Below are positions 30,953 through 39,088 of a stretch of DNA of 64,000 nucleotides, in pieces (positions within the stretch are counted from its first letter, which is position 1; the number at the start of each line of letters is the position of its first letter). The notes under the pieces are model-generated. The model was not told the origin of the DNA, ran no database searches, and saw only the letters and a list, made by a program, of their open reading frames with translations. The position numbers and the translations under genes were made by a program. This DNA comes from Treponema sp. (GTDB taxonomy: Bacteria; Spirochaetota; Spirochaetia; Treponematales; Treponemataceae), in the NCBI GenBank assembly GCA_016292805.1, contig JAEDFM010000001.1, forward strand, positions 48,252 through 112,251, in the 5' to 3' direction.

Positions 30953-32122
30953 ATGATAAAATTACTGGCAAAAATCTTTATAAAAAATCCTTCCGATTAT
31001 AGCAATCTGAATGTTCGTAGAGATTACGGTATTCTTTGTGGAGCTTTTGGGGTTTTCCTTAACTGTATTCTTTTCGCCCTTAAATTTATCTTTGGTACTA
31101 TGGCAGCCAGCGTTGCTATGGTAGCCGATGCCTTTAATAACCTTTCCGATGCGGCCAGTTCTGTTGTTCAGATTTTTGGTTTTAAGCTTTCTTCTAAAAA
31201 GCCTGATCCTGAACATCCTTTTGGACATGGACGCATTGAATACATTGCGGGGCTTATAGTTTCCTTCCTTATTCTTTATATGGGAGTGGAATTATTAAAG
31301 TCTTCCATAATTTCTGTAATACATCCGGAGCCTGTAGATGCTTCAGTTTTATCTGTTGTGGTAATGGTCATTGGTATTCTGATTAAATTCTACATGTTCT
31401 TATATAATCATCTTATTGCAATGAAAATTGATTCTGTAAGTATGGAAGCAACTGCAAAAGACAGCTTTGGAGATATGATTTCAACTTCTGTTGTTATTGT
31501 AAGTATTATTCTTTCCCGTTTTACAACGCTTCCTGTAGATGGTATTGGGGGACTTGTTGTCGGCTGTTTTATATTAAAGGCTGGATGGGAATCTGTTCAG
31601 GATACAATTTCTCCTTTGTTAGGTTCGGCTCCTACACAGGAATTTGTTGCTGCAATTGAAGAAGAGCTTATGAAGCATAAACCAATTGCTGGTATGCATG
31701 ACCTTGTTGTCCACGATTATGGCCCTGGCCGAAAAATGATAAGTCTTCATGCAGAAGTTCCTGGAAATTTGAATATTTTTGATATTCACGATGTAATTGA
31801 TGTGGCTGAATATGATATTTCTCAGAAACTGAACTGTCATGTGGTAATTCATATGGATCCAATTGATACTGAAAATGAACGACTTGCAGAATTAAAAGTA
31901 GTTCTTAAGGAAGAATTGACTAAGATTCATAAAGACTTACATTGTCATGATGTTCGTATGGTTCCTGGTCCAACACATACTAACCTTATTTTTGATGTTG
32001 TAAAGCCTTTTGACTGTACTCTTACTGATGACGAATTAAAAGCTTTAATTGCTAAGAATATTTATGAACGGGAAGGCAATGTTCTGTGTGTAATTACAGT
32101 TGATATGCCTTTCGTAAAATAA
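30953..32122 (+). CDS. Cation diffusion facilitator, Mn-type
   Basis: A 389-residue metal/proton antiporter of the inner membrane with six predicted spans and a long cytoplasmic C-terminus. The transport site reads Asn62-x3-Asp66 in TM2 (FNNLSDAAS) and Asp170-x3-Asp174 in TM5 (KDSFGDMIS). The N-D-D-D combination is that described for Mn exporters such as pneumococcal MntE, whereas zinc carriers have His/Asp. GHGRIEYIAG is the usual family loop. It should export Mn(II). It sits in one unit with the nuclease behind a PerR-type operator, which makes sense because PerR itself senses Mn and Fe. The C-terminal 90 residues extend beyond the usual CDF domain and look like a second copy of the metal-binding fold. 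Confidence 0.88.
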   Translation: MIKLLAKIFIKNPSDYSNLNVRRDYGILCGAFGVFLNCILFALKFIFGTMAASVAMVADAFNNLSDAASSVVQIFGFKLSSKKPDPEHPFGHGRIEYIAGLIVSFLILYMGVELLKSSIISVIHPEPVDASVLSVVVMVIGILIKFYMFLYNHLIAMKIDSVSMEATAKDSFGDMISTSVVIVSIILSRFTTLPVDGIGGLVVGCFILKAGWESVQDTISPLLGSAPTQEFVAAIEEELMKHKPIAGMHDLVVHDYGPGRKMISLHAEVPGNLNIFDIHDVIDVAEYDISQKLNCHVVIHMDPIDTENERLAELKVVLKEELTKIHKDLHCHDVRMVPGPTHTNLIFDVVKPFDCTLTDDELKALIAKNIYEREGNVLCVITVDMPFVK

Positions 32123-32127
32123 GGGTT

Positions 32128-32646
32128 TTATTTTTCCTGCTCAGAAATTTTTTCATAATAAACATACTCGTATTTAATTCCGGCTTCTTCTTTTCTGGCT
32201 TCTACTGTCCGTTTCCAATTTCCCTGTAATTCCGGAAAAAATCTGTCGCCGTCAAAGTCAGCCTCAATTTCTGTGGCATACACTTTTGTGGCTATATTTA
32301 TTGTCTGCTGGTATATTTCTTGACCCCCAGCTATTAAAATTTCATTTTTACACAGTTTTAGAGCCTTATTTAATGAATGGGCTAGAAGACAGCCAGAAGG
32401 GACAGACCTCATAGTTTTTGAAAGGATTATGATTGTGCAGTAGGGCAGGGCGTGTCCAATTTCTTCAAAAGAAGTTCGCCCCATAATAATAGATTTGCCA
32501 GCGGTCAGTTCCTTGAATCGATCCCGTTCGCTGGCAAGTTTCCATGGAATTTTCCCCTGATTACCAATAACACGACCATTTTTTGTATAGGCCACAAGCA
32601 TGGTAACCTGGGGGTCTTTATTTTTGTGTAAGTTTAATCCAAACAT
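32128..32646 (-). CDS. folA: Dihydrofolate reductase
   Basis: A 172-residue enzyme making tetrahydrofolate with NADPH. Visible: LVAYTKNGRVIGNQGKIPW at the N-terminus, the substrate-binding acid in LASERDRFKELT, SIIMGRTSFEEIG and the NADPH loop ILIAGGQEIYQQ. About ten extra residues precede the usual start; ATG 32646 is used because it lies seven bases after the upstream flagellar gene and keeps the reading tight, with Met16 as an alternative. It ends five bases from the convergent CDF gene. Confidence 0.93.
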   Translation of the reverse strand: MFGLNLHKNKDPQVTMLVAYTKNGRVIGNQGKIPWKLASERDRFKELTAGKSIIMGRTSFEEIGHALPYCTIIILSKTMRSVPSGCLLAHSLNKALKLCKNEILIAGGQEIYQQTINIATKVYATEIEADFDGDRFFPELQGNWKRTVEARKEEAGIKYEYVYYEKISEQEK

Positions 32647-32653
32647 TACTTAA

Positions 32654-33130
32654 TTATGCTTCAACCTGAACATACTGTGCAACAGCCTGTTTCTGTGCAT
32701 ATACGCTGCGGTTTGTTTTGTAAGGGTTTTTAAGAGTATTAATCTGAGTACGGATATTTTCGATATGAACTCTAAGTAAATCCCGGTTGATTTCGTTCTG
32801 CTTCATTACTTTGCTCTGTAAAACGCTAAGTTCATTCTGAATATTTTCAATGGCAGCATCTTCGGCGGTGCTTTTTTTACCTGCAGCAATGTACATTTTG
32901 TTCATTGGAACAATTACTTTCTGAAGGTTTACAAGGTTTTTTACAATCTGCTGTTCAAGCTCTGTATGAGCAATCAGCTTTTCTGTGCTTTCAGATGTAA
33001 TTGAATCCTGCTGTTTTTCAAGAACTGTAAGGTATTCCTGAAACTTTGAACGCTGCTGTTCAAGTAAATCCTTGAATTTGTGCAAGAGTGCAACTCTTTC
33101 GTTTAATTCTTCCTGTGTAATATCTGCCAT
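32654..33130 (-). CDS. FlgN-like flagellar chaperone (helical)
   Basis: A 158-residue, almost fully helical protein (ELNERVALLHKFKDLLEQQR and further heptads). It lies 36 bases after fliS in the same transcript. FlgN-family chaperones for hook-associated proteins have this size and build, and a gene of this type follows fliS in other spirochetes as far as I recall; sequence similarity is too low to be sure. It is probably a cytoplasmic export chaperone. Confidence 0.6.
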   Translation of the reverse strand: MADITQEELNERVALLHKFKDLLEQQRSKFQEYLTVLEKQQDSITSESTEKLIAHTELEQQIVKNLVNLQKVIVPMNKMYIAAGKKSTAEDAAIENIQNELSVLQSKVMKQNEINRDLLRVHIENIRTQINTLKNPYKTNRSVYAQKQAVAQYVQVEA

Positions 33131-33166
33131 ATAGTCCTCCCTTATCCCTAAAGACCCAGTTTTTAC

Positions 33167-33607
33167 TTAATATTCAATGTTTAATGCACTGTTTACTTTT
33201 GCAGCAGGTGCATTAGCTGTACTGTTAGAAATCATTCTCCAAGAATCTGCCAGTTCATTCATCATCTTATGAACAAACTGCAGCTTATCTTTGTTATGTC
33301 TGATTGAGGCATCCAGAAGCTCTTCATTAAAAAATAAATAAAGAGACATAAGATTCTTTGCAATTTCACCGCCTTTTTCCATATCGAGTGAAACCTGCAA
33401 TTCTGTAATGATTGCCTGTGTTTTTTGAATGTGAATACCGTATTCTTCAATGTTTGATGGCTTAATTTTGCCATTAGGTTCAAACAAATTCATAGCAGCG
33501 GCCATGTGCTTTACGGCGCCTTCGTATAAAAGTACTACTAATCGTCCCTGACTTGCAGTACTAACATTTGTTTTTTGATAGGCATTGTATGCATTCTGAA
33601 ATCCCAT
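33167..33607 (-). CDS. fliS: Flagellin export chaperone FliS
   Basis: A 146-residue helical bundle protein. The start NAYNAYQKTNVSTASQGRLV then VLLYEGAVKHM is the FliS signature. It binds the C-terminus of flagellin and prevents polymerisation before export to the periplasmic flagella. A strong GGGAGG site precedes the ATG, and a sigma-28-like promoter lies 38 bases further upstream. It is co-transcribed with the FlgN-like gene and perhaps folA. Confidence 0.93.
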   Translation of the reverse strand: MGFQNAYNAYQKTNVSTASQGRLVVLLYEGAVKHMAAAMNLFEPNGKIKPSNIEEYGIHIQKTQAIITELQVSLDMEKGGEIAKNLMSLYLFFNEELLDASIRHNKDKLQFVHKMMNELADSWRMISNSTANAPAAKVNSALNIEY

Positions 33608-33644
33608 AATAAACCTCCCTGGAATATAGTATGGTTCATTCTGA

Positions 33645-33671
33645 TTTTCGGAGATTTAGAAATTTACTTTA
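33645..33671 (-). promoter_or_regulatory. fliS: Candidate sigma-28 (FliA) promoter of fliS
   Basis: On the minus strand TAAA (33671-33668) is followed after exactly 15 bases by TCCGAAAA (33652-33645). The flagellar sigma-28 consensus is TAAA-N15-GCCGATAA, matched at 4/4 and 6/8 positions. It lies 38 bases upstream of fliS, a late flagellar gene as expected for this promoter class. Confidence 0.55.
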
Positions 33672-33753
33672 GAAAAAAGTGCAAAAAAAATGGAAATTTC
33701 AAAACATTCTTAGTATATTTATTAGACAAGTATTTTTTTATTAGGAACCAATT

Positions 33754-35898
33754 ATGGCAGAAAATCAGGATAAGAGAAACGAAAACGACGACGAAAATGA
33801 TCCATACAAATTTTTCAAATTTGCTGGACCTTCAGATGATAATGAAAAAAAAGATGGTAAAAAACCAAAGGATGGAAAAAAGCGTTTTCCTTTCTGGCCA
33901 ATTGCTTTAATTACATTTCTTGTAATTATTGTATTGGATCTTTTTGTATTCCAGAAAACAGATGCTTCTATAGATTTTTCAAAATTCAAACAGAAGATTG
34001 CTAACGGTGAAATTACCCGTGTTGAAATTGGCGAATCTTATTGTATTGGTTATGGCAGTGAATCTGTGTTAAGTGATAGCGAAGCTCCAAAGGGAATTCA
34101 GATATTTAAGACTTCTCCTGCAGGAAATCGCAAGCAGTTTAGAACAAACAGTGTACTTTATTCTGATTTTATTGCTTTTCTTGATGCAAATAATGTTGAA
34201 TATAAATTTGTTCAAAAACAGAACAATTATTTACTTCAGCTGCTTTTAAGCTGGATTATTCCATTTGCAATCATTTACTTTATCTGGTTCCTTTTTATGC
34301 GCAAAATGGGTGGTGGAGTTGGTGGCGGAATGGGCAGCATTTTCAGCGTTGGTTCTTCTCATGCAAAGGTTGTAGAGGAAGGCAAAATTAAGACACGCTT
34401 TTCAGATGTTGCCGGTGTTGATGAAGCTAAAGATGAGCTTGTAGAGGTTGTAGACTTCCTTAAATCACCTAAAAAATACACTGATATTGGTGGTAAGATT
34501 CCTAAGGGGGTTCTTCTTGTAGGTGATCCTGGAACTGGTAAAACCTTGCTGGCTCGTGCTGTTGCAGGTGAAGCTGGAGTTCCATTCTTCAGTATTTCTG
34601 GTTCAGACTTCGTAGAAATGTTTGTTGGTGTTGGTGCATCTCGTGTCCGCGATTTGTTCAAACAGGCCCGGGAAAAGGCTCCTTGTATTGTATTTATTGA
34701 TGAAATTGATGCCCTTGCAAAATCTCGTGCTAACGGTTTCAGTTCAAATGATGAACGAGAACAGACATTGAACCAGCTTCTGGTAGAAATGGATGGTTTT
34801 GATAACGATAAAGGTCTTATTATTCTTGCGGCTACAAACCGTGTAGATGTTCTTGATCCTGCTATTCTCCGTCCTGGTCGTTTTGACCGTCAGGTTCCTG
34901 TAGAAAAACCAGATGTAAAAGGTCGTGAAGATATTCTTAAAATTCATTCCCGTGATGTAAAGCTTGATGGAGATGTAGATTTTGAATCTATTGCTCATGG
35001 AACAACAGGCTTTGCCGGTGCTGATCTTGCTAATGTTGTAAACGAAGCTGCACTTCTTGCAGTTCGCAATGGTCGTAAAAAGGTAACAATGGAAGACTTT
35101 AATGAGGCAATTGATAAGGTAAGTATTGGTCTTAAGAAAAAGTCCCGCAAGGATAATAAAAAGCAGATGCGCCTTACATCAGTTCACGAAGCTGGTCATG
35201 CCCTTATTGCGGCCTTTACTCCAGACCATGAACCTGTAAATAAAATTACAGTTGTACCTCGTTCTCATGGAATTGGTGGATTTACTCAGTATCGCGAAGA
35301 ACAGGAAGAAAAATTCTGTCTTACATATAAAGACATGATTAATGAAATTGATTCTATGCTTGGTGGCCGTGCCGCTGAACAGATTTTGCTTGGAGATATT
35401 TCAACTGGAGCTTCAAATGATATTGCCCGTGCTACAGAAATCGTTAAAAACATGATTACTGTGTTTGGTATGTCTAAAAAGTTCCCAAATATGACTTTAG
35501 GTAAGGGTGTTCTTGGAAACCGTGGTGGTGAACCAACTTTAGTTCGTGAATATTCAGAAGAAACTCAGAACTACATTGATAGTGAAATTGCCAGAATTAT
35601 GGAAGAACGATATGAATATGTAGTAAAGGTTCTTACTGATCATAAAGATCTTCTTGATTATATTGCTAAACGCCTTGAAGAAATTGAAACAATGGATGGA
35701 AAGGAATTCTATGACATTATTAAAGGTGAACAGCATTGTAAAGAATTATCAGAAAATGCCGGTAAGGAAGCTGATGATACTGCTGCTTCTGAAAAGGCAA
35801 AGTCTGTAAAAAAGCCTGCAGAAAAGAAGGTTAAAAAGGCAGATTCAGACGAAAAACCTGCTGCAAAAAAGAAAACTGCAAAAAAAACTGAAAAATAG
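33754..35898 (+). CDS. ftsH: ATP-dependent zinc metalloprotease FtsH
   Basis: A 714-residue membrane protease degrading damaged or unassembled membrane proteins. A charged N-terminus precedes TM1 (FPFWPIALITFLVIIVLDL), then a small extracytoplasmic domain and TM2 (LLLSWIIPFAIIYFIWF). The AAA domain has GDPGTGKT, pore loop MFVGVGASRV, CIVFIDEIDAL and RPGRFDRQV. The M41 protease has TSVHEAGHALIAAF with zinc ligands and a later Asp ligand. A Lys/Ala-rich tail of about 40 residues (KKPAEKKVKKADSD...) is longer than usual. It is transcribed away from fliS; LolA-like and RodZ-like genes follow closely. Confidence 0.96.
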   Translation: MAENQDKRNENDDENDPYKFFKFAGPSDDNEKKDGKKPKDGKKRFPFWPIALITFLVIIVLDLFVFQKTDASIDFSKFKQKIANGEITRVEIGESYCIGYGSESVLSDSEAPKGIQIFKTSPAGNRKQFRTNSVLYSDFIAFLDANNVEYKFVQKQNNYLLQLLLSWIIPFAIIYFIWFLFMRKMGGGVGGGMGSIFSVGSSHAKVVEEGKIKTRFSDVAGVDEAKDELVEVVDFLKSPKKYTDIGGKIPKGVLLVGDPGTGKTLLARAVAGEAGVPFFSISGSDFVEMFVGVGASRVRDLFKQAREKAPCIVFIDEIDALAKSRANGFSSNDEREQTLNQLLVEMDGFDNDKGLIILAATNRVDVLDPAILRPGRFDRQVPVEKPDVKGREDILKIHSRDVKLDGDVDFESIAHGTTGFAGADLANVVNEAALLAVRNGRKKVTMEDFNEAIDKVSIGLKKKSRKDNKKQMRLTSVHEAGHALIAAFTPDHEPVNKITVVPRSHGIGGFTQYREEQEEKFCLTYKDMINEIDSMLGGRAAEQILLGDISTGASNDIARATEIVKNMITVFGMSKKFPNMTLGKGVLGNRGGEPTLVREYSEETQNYIDSEIARIMEERYEYVVKVLTDHKDLLDYIAKRLEEIETMDGKEFYDIIKGEQHCKELSENAGKEADDTAASEKAKSVKKPAEKKVKKADSDEKPAAKKKTAKKTEK

Positions 35899-35931
35899 AC
35901 AATCATAAGAATAATCGGTATACTATTCTTT

Positions 35932-36600
35932 ATGAAAAAATTATCAGTTTTTGTGGGGGTGCTCTTACTTAACACCCTTCTTTTTGCACAGGGAATTACA
36001 ACTGCCAGTGCTTATTTTAAAACAATCTCAGAATATTATGCCACAATTAAAGATTATGTTGTGGATTATGAAATAAAGGTGGACCGACAGGAAACTGCCG
36101 GTACTCTTTCTTACAAAGCACCTGATCTTATTCGTATGGATTACACAAATCCAGAAGAGCAGGTAATTGTTTTTAATGGCGACAGTCTTACTATCTATCT
36201 TCCAGATGCTCCTGCCGTTCTTCAGCAGGAAGTAACTCCTGGTTCAACTTCTGCTGCCGCTCTTGGTTCCGCTCAGGGACTCTCTCTTATGTCTCGTTAC
36301 TATTCTGTAGCATACGAAACTGGCCAGAATGCAGAACCTCTTGAAGCTGGTTCAGACGAAATGGTTGTTAAATTCATGCTTACAAGAAAAAAAGCTTCTG
36401 AAGCCTTCCGCTACATTAAGATTGCTGTAAATGCAAATACAAACTTAATCAGAAGAATTGAAGCCGTAACACCAAAGGGAGAAACTTTCCTTTTCAATTT
36501 TTACGAATACAAAATTAATCAGGGATTGTCAGATCAGCGTTTTATTTACGATGCTCCATCATCAGCAAACGTATATAATAACTTCCTGTTCTCGGAGTAA
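35932..36600 (+). CDS. lolA: LolA-like outer-membrane lipoprotein carrier
   Basis: A 222-residue protein with a signal peptide (MKKLSVFVGVLLLNTLLFA). The mature part matches the LolA fold, with SAYFKTISEYYATIKDYVVD at the start, GTLSYKAPDLIRMDYTNPEE and the downstream FYEYKINQGLSDQRFIYDAP. It would carry lipoproteins across the periplasm to the outer membrane. Three bases separate it from the RodZ-like gene. The typical LolA Arg and hydrophobic pocket cannot be checked here, so related sterol- or lipid-binding LolA-like proteins remain possible. Confidence 0.82.
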   Translation: MKKLSVFVGVLLLNTLLFAQGITTASAYFKTISEYYATIKDYVVDYEIKVDRQETAGTLSYKAPDLIRMDYTNPEEQVIVFNGDSLTIYLPDAPAVLQQEVTPGSTSAAALGSAQGLSLMSRYYSVAYETGQNAEPLEAGSDEMVVKFMLTRKKASEAFRYIKIAVNANTNLIRRIEAVTPKGETFLFNFYEYKINQGLSDQRFIYDAPSSANVYNNFLFSE

Positions 36601-36603
36601 AAA

Positions 36604-37689
36604 ATGGAAAGCTACGGAGAAATTTTAAGACAGGCTCGTGAAGAGAAAAACCTTGAATTAGATAGAATTGCCAGAGAAACTTCTATAGAAGAACGATTCC
36701 TTAAAGGTCTGGAAGACGAAGATTCTGGTGTATTCCCAGGTGAAGCTTACTTAACTGGTTTTTTACGCAACTATGCCAACTTTCTTGAAGTTGATTCTGA
36801 ATATCTTTTAAAGCTTTATCATAATAAGCAGCTGCAGGAAGCTCCTGTTCCTGTGGAGTTGCTTCGTAAGCCTAGTTCAAAAATAATTGCTCCGCTGATT
36901 GCCGGCATTTCTGCACTGGTTGTAATTGTTGCAGTTGTTCTTATTTTTGTATTTACCCGTAAACCTGAAACTGATGAGAATGTTCTGGTTTCAAGCAAGT
37001 CTAAAACCCGTCAGTATGAGCTTACAGATAAAAAATTCAGCCAACGAGTTTATAAAGGCGACCAGCTTATTATTCCATCTGACAATGATGGTCAGATTAT
37101 TCTTACAGTTCGTGATACATTATCTTCTTTAGGAATTGATACACCTGCCGGTGTTTTCTATGTCGAGCTTTCAGAAGAATCAGAAATTGATGTTAATGGT
37201 GATAATACTTCAGATATGATTGTTTACGTATCTGATATTTCTTCTACAGATGCCAGTCGTGGTGCAGAAATCAGTGTACTTTTGCATCATGGAGTTGCTC
37301 TTACTGTGGCAGACAGCGATGTTGATGAAATACCATTTGCTTCTGAACTTGATAATAAACATCCTCAGAAAGTTATTCTTGAAGATAACAGAGCTTATCC
37401 ATTTACTGTTAATGCAAGCTTCCGTGCATCATGTCTTTTCCGCGATAAAGTTGACCGAGAGAATTCGGTTGAAAGTTACTTCTCTAAAGGTGAAGTATTT
37501 ACAGCTTCTCCTCACAACGGAATCCGTTTATGGATTTCTAACAGTAACGTTGTAAGTATTACAGTTATTGCAGATTCTAAGTCATTTGACCTTGGTATGG
37601 GTACTGCAGGACAGGTTCTTGTAGAAGATATTAAGTGGATTAAAGATACTGACGGTAAATATAAGCTGGTTGTAATTGAACTCGACTAA
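36604..37689 (+). CDS. RodZ-like helix-turn-helix membrane protein
   Basis: A 361-residue single-pass protein. Residues 1-75 form the RodZ-type HTH (YGEILRQAREEKNLELDRIA, then LTGFLRNYANFLEVD). One membrane span lies at about 97-118 (IAPLIAGISALVVIVAVVLI), and a beta-rich extracytoplasmic part follows, ending in a domain like DUF4115. RodZ links MreB to the cell-wall machinery and shapes the cell. The gene lies between the LolA-like gene and rimO, whose start overlaps its last 14 bases. Confidence 0.8.
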   Translation: MESYGEILRQAREEKNLELDRIARETSIEERFLKGLEDEDSGVFPGEAYLTGFLRNYANFLEVDSEYLLKLYHNKQLQEAPVPVELLRKPSSKIIAPLIAGISALVVIVAVVLIFVFTRKPETDENVLVSSKSKTRQYELTDKKFSQRVYKGDQLIIPSDNDGQIILTVRDTLSSLGIDTPAGVFYVELSEESEIDVNGDNTSDMIVYVSDISSTDASRGAEISVLLHHGVALTVADSDVDEIPFASELDNKHPQKVILEDNRAYPFTVNASFRASCLFRDKVDRENSVESYFSKGEVFTASPHNGIRLWISNSNVVSITVIADSKSFDLGMGTAGQVLVEDIKWIKDTDGKYKLVVIELD

Positions 37690-39076
37690 ATTTTATATTG
37701 ATCAGCATGGTTGTGCCAAAAACCAGACTGATGGTGAAATCTTAATTACATATCTTACTCAGGCAGGATTCGTTCTCACACTTAATGCTAACGAAGCTGA
37801 TTTTATTATTGTAAATTCCTGTGGATTTATTAATTCTGCAAAAAAGGAATCTATTGATGCTATTTATTCAATCAAGGCTAATTATCCAGATGCCAGAATA
37901 ATCCTTGCTGGCTGTCTTGCAGAACGCTATTCTCAGATGCTGTACGATTCTATGCCTGAACTTGATGGTATTTTTGGAAACGGCGATCTTTCAAAAATCG
38001 TAGCTTTTATGAAGCAGCTGGAACAGGAAAAACGAGTTGTAAAAACTTATGAACAGACTGGCGTTTGTTATGCTTCCCGTTCTGTTTTATATAATTTTAA
38101 AGGTTCTGCTTTTGTTAAGATTACAGAAGGCTGTTCTAATCACTGTTCTTTCTGTGCAATTCCTCTTATTCGTGGAGAAGTTCGCAGCCGTTCAATTAAA
38201 GATGTAATTGAAGAAATAGAAGAACTGCTTGTTCAGGGTGTTTACGAAATAAATCTTATTGGGCAGGATCTTGCTGTTTTTGAAGAAGGGCTTGCAAATC
38301 TTTTAAGAGAAATTTCTAAGCTGGAAGGGGACTTTATTGTTCGTCCACTTTACATTCATCCTGACCATTTTACTCTTGATATTGCAGAAGTAATCAGCAG
38401 CGATAAACGTTTTGTTCCATATTTTGATATTCCTTTCCAAAGTGGTGATGATGGAATTATTAAAGCTATGAATCGTACTGGTTCCTTTGAACAGTATGTT
38501 AAGCTTATTTCAGATATTAGAAAAATTTTGCCAGACTTTGTTCTTAGAACAACATTCCTTACCGGCTTTCCAGGCGAATCAGAAAAAGCAGCTGAAAACA
38601 CCCGCACTTTCCTTAGAACAATTGAACCTGTATGGTCAGGCTGTTTCCCATATAGCAGGGAAGAGGATACTCCAGCTTACAATATGAAGCCTAGAGTTCC
38701 TGCTAAAACTGCTCAAAAACGGGCAGCAATACTTGAAGAAATTCAGTCTGAAATTACTGAAAAACAACTTAAAAAATACATCGGACAGGAAGTTAAGGTT
38801 CTTGTTGAAGAGGTAATTCCCGCAGATCCAGAAACTGTAGAAGATACATCTGAAGGACTTGCAATTGGTCGTGCCTGGTTCCAGGCGCCAGAAGTAGATG
38901 GTTGTGTTGTAATAAGATTTGATTCTGATAGTAAGAGTCAGACAGATAGTGTAAAATGTGGAAATATAATAAAAGTTAAAATCTTAAATGTAACAGGTGT
39001 TGATCTTGATGCCCGTTATGTGTCATTGGAGAAGAAGTTTACAGCTGAATCAAAAGTTCAGTTTATTAATCAGTAA
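37676..39076 (+). CDS. rimO: Ribosomal protein S12 methylthiotransferase RimO
   Basis: A 466-residue radical-SAM enzyme that methylthiolates Asp of ribosomal protein S12. The N-terminal cluster Cys occur in YIDQHGCAKNQ, VNSCGF and AGCLAERY. The radical-SAM motif is CSNHCSFC, and a C-terminal TRAM-like domain follows. DQHGCAKN distinguishes RimO from MiaB. The start is TTG at 37676, inside the end of the RodZ-like gene; the protein then begins NSTKFYIDQHGC, which is the normal family start. The TRAM segment contains an acidic insertion (EDTSEG). Confidence 0.93.
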   Translation: MNSTKFYIDQHGCAKNQTDGEILITYLTQAGFVLTLNANEADFIIVNSCGFINSAKKESIDAIYSIKANYPDARIILAGCLAERYSQMLYDSMPELDGIFGNGDLSKIVAFMKQLEQEKRVVKTYEQTGVCYASRSVLYNFKGSAFVKITEGCSNHCSFCAIPLIRGEVRSRSIKDVIEEIEELLVQGVYEINLIGQDLAVFEEGLANLLREISKLEGDFIVRPLYIHPDHFTLDIAEVISSDKRFVPYFDIPFQSGDDGIIKAMNRTGSFEQYVKLISDIRKILPDFVLRTTFLTGFPGESEKAAENTRTFLRTIEPVWSGCFPYSREEDTPAYNMKPRVPAKTAQKRAAILEEIQSEITEKQLKKYIGQEVKVLVEEVIPADPETVEDTSEGLAIGRAWFQAPEVDGCVVIRFDSDSKSQTDSVKCGNIIKVKILNVTGVDLDARYVSLEKKFTAESKVQFINQ

Positions 39077-39088
39077 GCAGAAAAGAAA

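Noticed and set aside
36750..37689. Second small genes inside the RodZ-like gene region (36926-37132, 37220-37555)
   Set aside because: They are Leu/Phe-rich out-of-frame translations of the RodZ-like coding sequence.
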